Of a stretch of DNA of 64,000 nt, positions 58,131 to 64,000 are shown piece after piece. The DNA is from Ficedula albicollis (Eukaryota; Chordata; Aves; Passeriformes; Muscicapidae): NCBI RefSeq assembly GCF_000247815.1, contig NC_021673.1:46250081-46314080 (forward strand), in the 5' to 3' direction. The position numbers were made by a program, and so were the translations under genes. The notes beneath the pieces were generated by a model. That model ran no database searches and was not told the origin of the DNA. It saw only the letters and a program-made list of their open reading frames with translations. Each line of letters opens with the position of its first letter. Positions within the stretch are counted from its first letter, which is position 1.

Positions 58131-60786
58131 TTGTTGCTCAGTTCTGACAGATGAGATGATAGAGACAGTCTTGTTCTCCAACCAGGATCTCACTGGAGCG
58201 TCTGAAGGACTCCATAAGACCAAGAAGTAATATTAAACTTGTATTCAGACATCTCCTCTTCTTTCTATAGAGTAGGGCAGCAGCTACAAGGTAAGTTTTA
58301 GCGAACCAAGAGAAACTGAAGACATGGAAGACGTCCAAAAACTCTGTAAGTAAAAGGTGCTGACATCTCCAATTATGAAATTGGTGCATGAAAGAAGCAA
58401 CTGGCTGGAAGGAAGACACTGCCTTCCTTGCAAGGGGAGTGGCCAATATTGGTGCATACAGACTTGCAGAATAGTTGAGGTTTGAAGGATATCCAGAAAG
58501 CCAAGCAGTTCATCTAAGTGTAATCCATCTACTTATGCCTGCAAGATACACATATGCTTTTCTGAGAGGACTGAGGCTACACAGAACTGCCCACAGTAGG
58601 CAGAGATGAGCAAGACAGCAGAGAAAATCTTACGGATCAGTATGTTGCTCTGCTGCTGGTAATCTGGGCATATTTTTCCTGCAATTGCACTCTGATTCTA
58701 AGGAATCCCTTACCCCTCATATGGACGTAAAATGCCTGCTGAAGAGTTGTTCAAGGAAGTGGCTGGAACAGTGTTCTGCAGAAGATTAAGATCAGGAGTG
58801 CCTTTTCACCAATAAGTAGTCCTATTTCAAGCCAAAACACACCCAGTCTTCTCATTATAGAAACAATCCCATACTGAAGTAAAATAATGTAATTTTATTC
58901 TATTCAGAACACAATTTTATGTGACAGAATGAATAAATTTCTGCTGGGTATCAACAGAATATCACGACTCTTTTTTCTTGAGTTGTCAACTAGAAACTAC
59001 TGAAACAAATTCCAGACCACTCAGGTTATGCAGCTTCTGACTTACAATGATGTGGTAGACATGAAAAAATCGCAATCAAACATATCATTAGCAATGGCAA
59101 TGTCATCTTGTATCTTCTACAAAGAACATAAAAACGCAAATCCAGTAGAACCTTTCAAACTAACACCTTTTTAGAACCTTCTGACAGTGAAGCCGAGGCA
59201 AAATTTGACTTCAGAACCCAGATCAAAGCTATATTTTATAAAGAGCTGATGTTCCAAATAGATCAATGGAAAAGTTCTTATTATCTTTGGTGGGACCACA
59301 GTGCTTGCCTCTAAAGACCACCTGCAAACAGTCACAAGATTTGAGCTGTGGCTCTTTCCCATCTTCTCTCCAGAGGTTTCCTAAAGGCATGAATGAAGTC
59401 TAGGAAGTTCATTGTGTAGGCCTCTGCCTCAGCACAATTTTTACTCTATTTCACCTATTCTATCCTTTTTCACAAGCTGATCCTCCAGGCAAGCTTCCTG
59501 ATGTCCTTATGTACACATGTATGATGCACCTTCACCTTTTAGTCATGACAATTCATCATATACCCTATAAAAGGGCTTATATGCTTTTTTCACTTATTAC
59601 AGGGTCTTAAGATATCCTGCTTAATTTTCTACTAAACTGACATACATTATTAACTTTGAACAATACAAACAATGTATTATAAGTATTTTTATTGTCAAAT
59701 AATTCAAATGATTGTCACTATATGCCACTAAACTGAGGCCACTCTAAATCTCTTTCCCATAAGAGCCTTGTGTATTACTTTTCAACTTCCAAGACAAGTC
59801 ATCACCTTCTGTGTCAAGGGCTGGTTCATGAAAGATAAGTGTTTTATTTTCCTCTAGTGATTTCTAGAATTATTTGGGAAAAAACCTGATTCCCATCAAC
59901 ACTGTTATTATTCTGTCACACTAATGTTCTGCCACAATCTGTTGGCAAAATTGCTCTGAGAAAAAGGTATGTTGTGTCGATACAAACATTGAGGAGGGAA
60001 CTGTATTTCAGGTCAGGGAAACAGAAAAAGGGATTACTCTAGATATAAGAAGTTATGAGGCAAAGTCAAGGCATCCCAACCAAAAATCCATGTCTTTTCA
60101 TGCTCACATATGCCATAGGGTCACTATGTGTCACTAAGAGAAATGAAAGCGAGATTGTGTGTGTCTGTTGTTTTTTGGACCTGTAGTTTTAAAGCTTACT
60201 GCAGTGTCTGACAAGGACTGTGAAGCCAGACTCAAGCCAGGACTGGCAGAATAATTTAAATATTTAAATCAAGAAATGTTAGGCATTAAGAGAATAGGAA
60301 TCCATAATTCCTTATGAGACCTTGTGATGTTTTATATCTAATAATTAGAACCAAGAAAGCAAAATCCTGCAAGAACAAGAACATTCTATTTAAAAACAAG
60401 AAGGGTTCTTGTCAGTGTAGATTAAAAAGAACACAGATACCAAGGCTTCTCTATCTCTCAGAATGAGAGGAAGTGTCATGGGGCCTCTCAGGCAATAACA
60501 TCAGGAGAGGTACCTTCTAAGATAAGAATTACAGCTTCAATAAAGGATGTGAGTGTCAGTGGTTCAGTTGGACAGACAACACCCAGGAAGCTTTAATTCT
60601 GAATTCCTCTTGATCCCTTGCCAGCTCCCTTCATTTTCTCATGGCAACACAAACTTTTTTAACTAAATGAAACAGAGATTCTCTTAGAGACAAATGAATT
60701 TACAGATAACTAATACTCAGGACTTATTTATGTTGATATATATCTGGATGTGTCCATTTCTCTGCCTGCACAAATTTTGTAGTTCT
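58131..60786. other. unique AT-rich DNA, no gene seen
   Basis: No gene or mobile element was recognised. The 102-residue minus-strand ORF at 58138-58446 has no known features. The rest is AT-rich without tandem structure. Confidence 0.45.
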
Positions 60787-61464
60787 GATCAAAACCCAAA
60801 TTGTAGTGCAAACCTGAAAAGTTCATCACCGCACGAGGAGGGGCAGCAAAAGAAAAAGAGTCCTCATTGTGAGGAAAAAAAAGTTGCATGGACTTCCTTT
60901 TCACCAGATAGCTGTGAATCGAGCATCAGATACACTGCACAGATAACACCCAGAGGAAACCAGATTTCCTTCAACCACCCGTTCATAAAACTGTTTGTCT
61001 GATTTGGTGATTAAATACAGCCCACTACTTGACTTATCCATTACAGAGTCAATATCACTGCCAGACAGAGGGCTATTTTGTTGGCATTTTCCAGGCAAAT
61101 TACAGAAGAACCCAGTTTTAGCTGAGATCAAAACCCACAGTGTAGTGCAAACCTGAAAAGTTCATCACCGCACGAGGAGGGGCAGCAAAAGAAAAAGAGT
61201 CCTCATTGTGAGGAAAAAAAAAGTTGCATGGACTTCCTTTTCACCAGATAGCTGTGAATCGAGCATCAGATACACTGCACAGATAACACCCAGAGGAAAC
61301 CAGATTTCCTTCAACCACCCGTTCATAAAACTGTTTGTCTGATTTGGTGATTAAATACAGCCCACTACTTGACTTATCCATTACAGAGTCAATATCACTG
61401 CCAGACAGAGGGCTATTTTGTTGGCATTTTCCAGGCAAATTACAGAAGAACCCAGTTTTAGCTG
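60787..61464 (+). repeat. 339/340-bp tandem duplication
   Basis: GATCAAAACCCAAATTGTAG through AAGAACCCAGTTTTAGCTG occurs at 60787-61124 and 61126-61464. The only differences I see are AAATTG/ACAGTG near the start and one extra A in the A run before GTTGCATGG. On the minus strand each copy contains the same 72-codon open frame, so the duplication doubles an ORF tail; see the next entry. Confidence 0.95.
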
Positions 61465-61594
61465 CCAACAAAGACTCAGAGTATGTGGTTCGCACCTCCT
61501 GAGTCTCCATCATCAAATGAATCAACATTCCAGACCTCAAGAAAGGCTCAGTGAGGACTAATGCAAACTCATCTGGCAGTAAAAGGAGCCACAT
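61241..61594 (-). CDS. 117-residue minus-strand ORF, unidentified, coding status doubtful
   Basis: This is one of the longer ORFs outside simple repeats. It starts with MWLLLLPDEFALVLTEPFL, continues with a Ser/Thr-mixed middle, and ends with four cysteines spread over the second half (FFCNLPGKCQQN, SSGCYLCSV) and the terminus DARFTAIW. The leucine-rich N-terminus could resemble a hydrophobic signal but is short and contains acidic residues. The C-terminal 72 residues recur in the upstream copy of the duplication (60901-61131), behind a different start. I recognise no family, no splice context was established, and third-position codon use gives no clear support. It may be a chance ORF, an exon or a decayed retrocopy. 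Confidence 0.15.
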   Translation of the reverse strand: MWLLLLPDEFALVLTEPFLRSGMLIHLMMETQEVRTTYSESLLAAKTGFFCNLPGKCQQNSPLSGSDIDSVMDKSSSGLYLITKSDKQFYERVVEGNLVSSGCYLCSVSDARFTAIW

Positions 61595-64000
61595 AAATAT
61601 GTGAAGTCCTTTATAAGCAGGCTTTATTTTTTATGATGCTCTTGCCACCTATATGCTGCTATCAAGTAGTTCTATATCAGATTTCTCACACGGTTGCAAC
61701 AAAGATATTAGAGAAACCTGCTTGTGCTCATAATGTGGTCTGAACTAGGTAAGGAATAAAGCATTGTTTGTAGAGCTCTTCCTAGGCTCAATGACTCACT
61801 CAGCATTTTCAAACAAATAATATAAAAAGCAATTATTTCTATACCAAAGCATTAATTGGAAGGAGTAGCAAAGACTGTATTGATGAATATCATTACTTGC
61901 TGTAGCATATCACTAATGCTCTTCAGAGCTACACAGAGCAGGGTAGTCCTACAGGCAAAATGACTTTGTTCTTAGCTCACAAAGTAGAGGAATAATGGCA
62001 ATTTACTACAGCAGCAGCAAATGGCTTCCTGGAGTTTTTTCCTAATCTTTTAATAGGAGATATTTTAGTCTCATTTGGGTCAAATTCACACTGAATATGA
62101 GGAGTGTTAAGCACCTTCAATGATGTTCATTCATTTATAAAGGGGCTCTACAAAATGTCACACTGGGCAGTTGTCTCTTTTGATTGAGAAAATGCTCAGC
62201 ACTATGCATAGTGTTTCCTTTAGGTAATTCACTGCTAACCCAGTTTGCACACAGTCAACCTGTCAAAGAAGGCTGGTCCTGGTCATCTCTCAGGGCAAAG
62301 GTGCCTCCTCACTCCTGCGGCTCCTTTCTGTGCGATGAAGGATGTTTCAATGTATCAACTCCTACATTCCTAGGACCAGGAGGGAGCATTTTATGGTAGC
62401 CAGAGTACTCACAGCTGAGATTAAATAAAAGATGATAGAGCAAACCAGCATTCAATTGCAGTGCGTCACATTGGTTGTGTTGGTGCTGAGCTGTCGTTAC
62501 TGGTGCTGTTTTCTCTTTAGAAAACTACCGCAGTCTAATGATAAAGGATATCTTTTCTCCACTGCTGAGCTACTGTGAAACTACAAATCATCTGCTACAT
62601 GTGCCATTAAATTAGACACAGTTTAAAGCTTGTGTTTGTAACTTTTTTTCCTACTTTGGTAGAAAACAAGGATCCCTGCCCTTCAAAATGTGACAGATCC
62701 TCCGCTTTTTTAGGATTTGACTCTGCATTTGAATCTGTCCAGCAAGCGGCATTTATGCTTGAAATTTCTAATGAGGTGTTGAGGACTTAAATGATGAGTG
62801 GTGTTATTTCTATTTTAATGATAGTGATTATGTTGGTATGCCAGAAATTCACTGGAATCTGGAATGAGGATATACTGGAGCCCTATGCTGCTGTCTATAT
62901 GTCTCCTTTTCCATATATTTTGAGGTCATGTCTGCTTTTGGATTAAGTAATTTTTGTTCTGTTACAAAAAGGATCACTCTAAATAAGCCTGAAGAGTCTT
63001 ATACAGCTCCAGGAATATATATACAGAATAAATATCCACCTTCTTCACTTCACTGTGGAATAGAATCAGGCTTGTCTGTCAGCATTGTTGCCATCTCAGA
63101 ACTCAGTTTCGTTCCACCTGTGCTTATCTGTATCTGACCCTAGACTTGAACATCCTCAGATGTAAGAAAACTTTAGATCAGTGTTTTCTATCAAGATTAT
63201 ATACTATGACACTGCCATTTCAGAAAGTCAGGTTTACTGAATAGATTGAAGAGTAAATAACTCATTAAAACTATAGGCTTTCTACAATAGACACACAGTG
63301 CTATATTACAGTAAAGAGGAAACAGTCTTCACCATAAAGTCCTAATTAAAGTACTTTTAAAGTATTGATAAATGTTTAATATAAAATTTAATGATCAATC
63401 AATTTTTGGGTTATTAAAGTACAAAAAGTCTATTCCTCTGTTATAGTTGTGTTCTTCTATACTTACAACTGACATAATGTGCAGTGCTCAGGTCTGTAAT
63501 ATCTATTTTTTGTGTGTTTGTCATTGATAAAGCACTTAGAAATTGATAAAATATTAAAACTGAGAAGCTGTTCTGCTCTACAGAGCTTCCTCTAACACGT
63601 CTTTATTACACCACTACCAAAGTCCTACTATTTCATGCCTCATATTGTCTTCACTGTCACTTCCTTCTTGTGAAAGAATGTTGACCAGTACAGCATTTTA
63701 GTTTTCAATAAGAATTTATTAGTTTTCTCCTGTGCAAATCTTAAAGACCATTTTAGAGAGACACATTTTCTCTTTCTTTATCAACCTGCTTCTTATCATT
63801 TTTATGCATGTGGAAGTCCACATCAAGGCAGAAGTGCTGTCCTTAGAAGACCATCATCTGTTGCTACACAGAGCTACTCTTAAGCATGAGATGAATTCTG
63901 ACAGAACATGTGGAGCACGGGTCCCATTGGGAAACTGATGTTTACATACAAGCTGAAACAGCTGGCAATTCTGAATTTTTTATGATAGGCGTGATAAGTT
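61465..64000. other. unique AT-rich DNA, no gene seen
   Basis: No gene or repeat was recognised. Positions 62470-62660 (GAAAACTACCGCAGTCTAAT, CATCTGCTACATGTGCCATT) are repeat-free with an E-box-like CATCTG and TAAT words, a possible conserved noncoding element. ORFs of 63-71 residues show no motifs. Confidence 0.45.

Overview
The window looks like gene-poor, AT-rich nuclear DNA from a bird. The main clue is the repeat content. Several stretches match the avian CR1 LINE (chicken repeat 1) 3' region closely, with the usual 3' terminus of the GATTCTATGA type. There are also solo LTRs of avian endogenous-retrovirus type. No protein-coding gene, tRNA or rRNA could be recognised, and nearly all long ORFs fall in repeats, low-complexity DNA or tandem duplications. 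It is probably intergenic DNA or a large intron. Repeat family names come from memory of consensus sequences; no search was run.

Layout: 1-3040 holds nothing recognised. 3041-4045 is a decayed solo LTR with a short CR1 tail nested in it. 4441-4908 is a three-copy local repeat. 7366-7644 is a pure ATGA microsatellite of about 70 units. 8063-14325 is mostly unique, AT-rich DNA. 14326-14520 is a small tandem repeat split by an 82-base G run, followed by a CR1 fragment. 15043-15346 is a compact solo LTR. 18775-19313, 21532-21719, 23507-23754 and 27171-27424 are recent local duplications, and the third lies in an LTR-like block. 30635-31167 is a CR1 3' end with an LTR-like remnant after it.

34371-39080 is the most complex part. 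It holds a minus-strand CR1 fragment, a long purine-rich tract that recurs 3.2 kb downstream, a GC-rich block, an assembly gap (36982-37036), two LTR-like segments and another minus-strand CR1 piece. 40291-41018 is a mosaic of three repeat modules in shuffled order. 51297-51960 and 53440-54765 are plus-strand CR1 copies, the second with reverse-transcriptase coding remnants. 57855-58130 is a minus-strand CR1 tail. 60787-61464 is a 339/340-bp tandem duplication carrying a duplicated minus-strand ORF.

No gene system can be proposed. The most striking property is the number of nearly identical, short-period local duplications (about 20 to 340 bp), which are either genuine recent tandem duplications or assembly artefacts. 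Several unique AT-rich stretches look like possible conserved noncoding elements, but that needs alignment to other birds.
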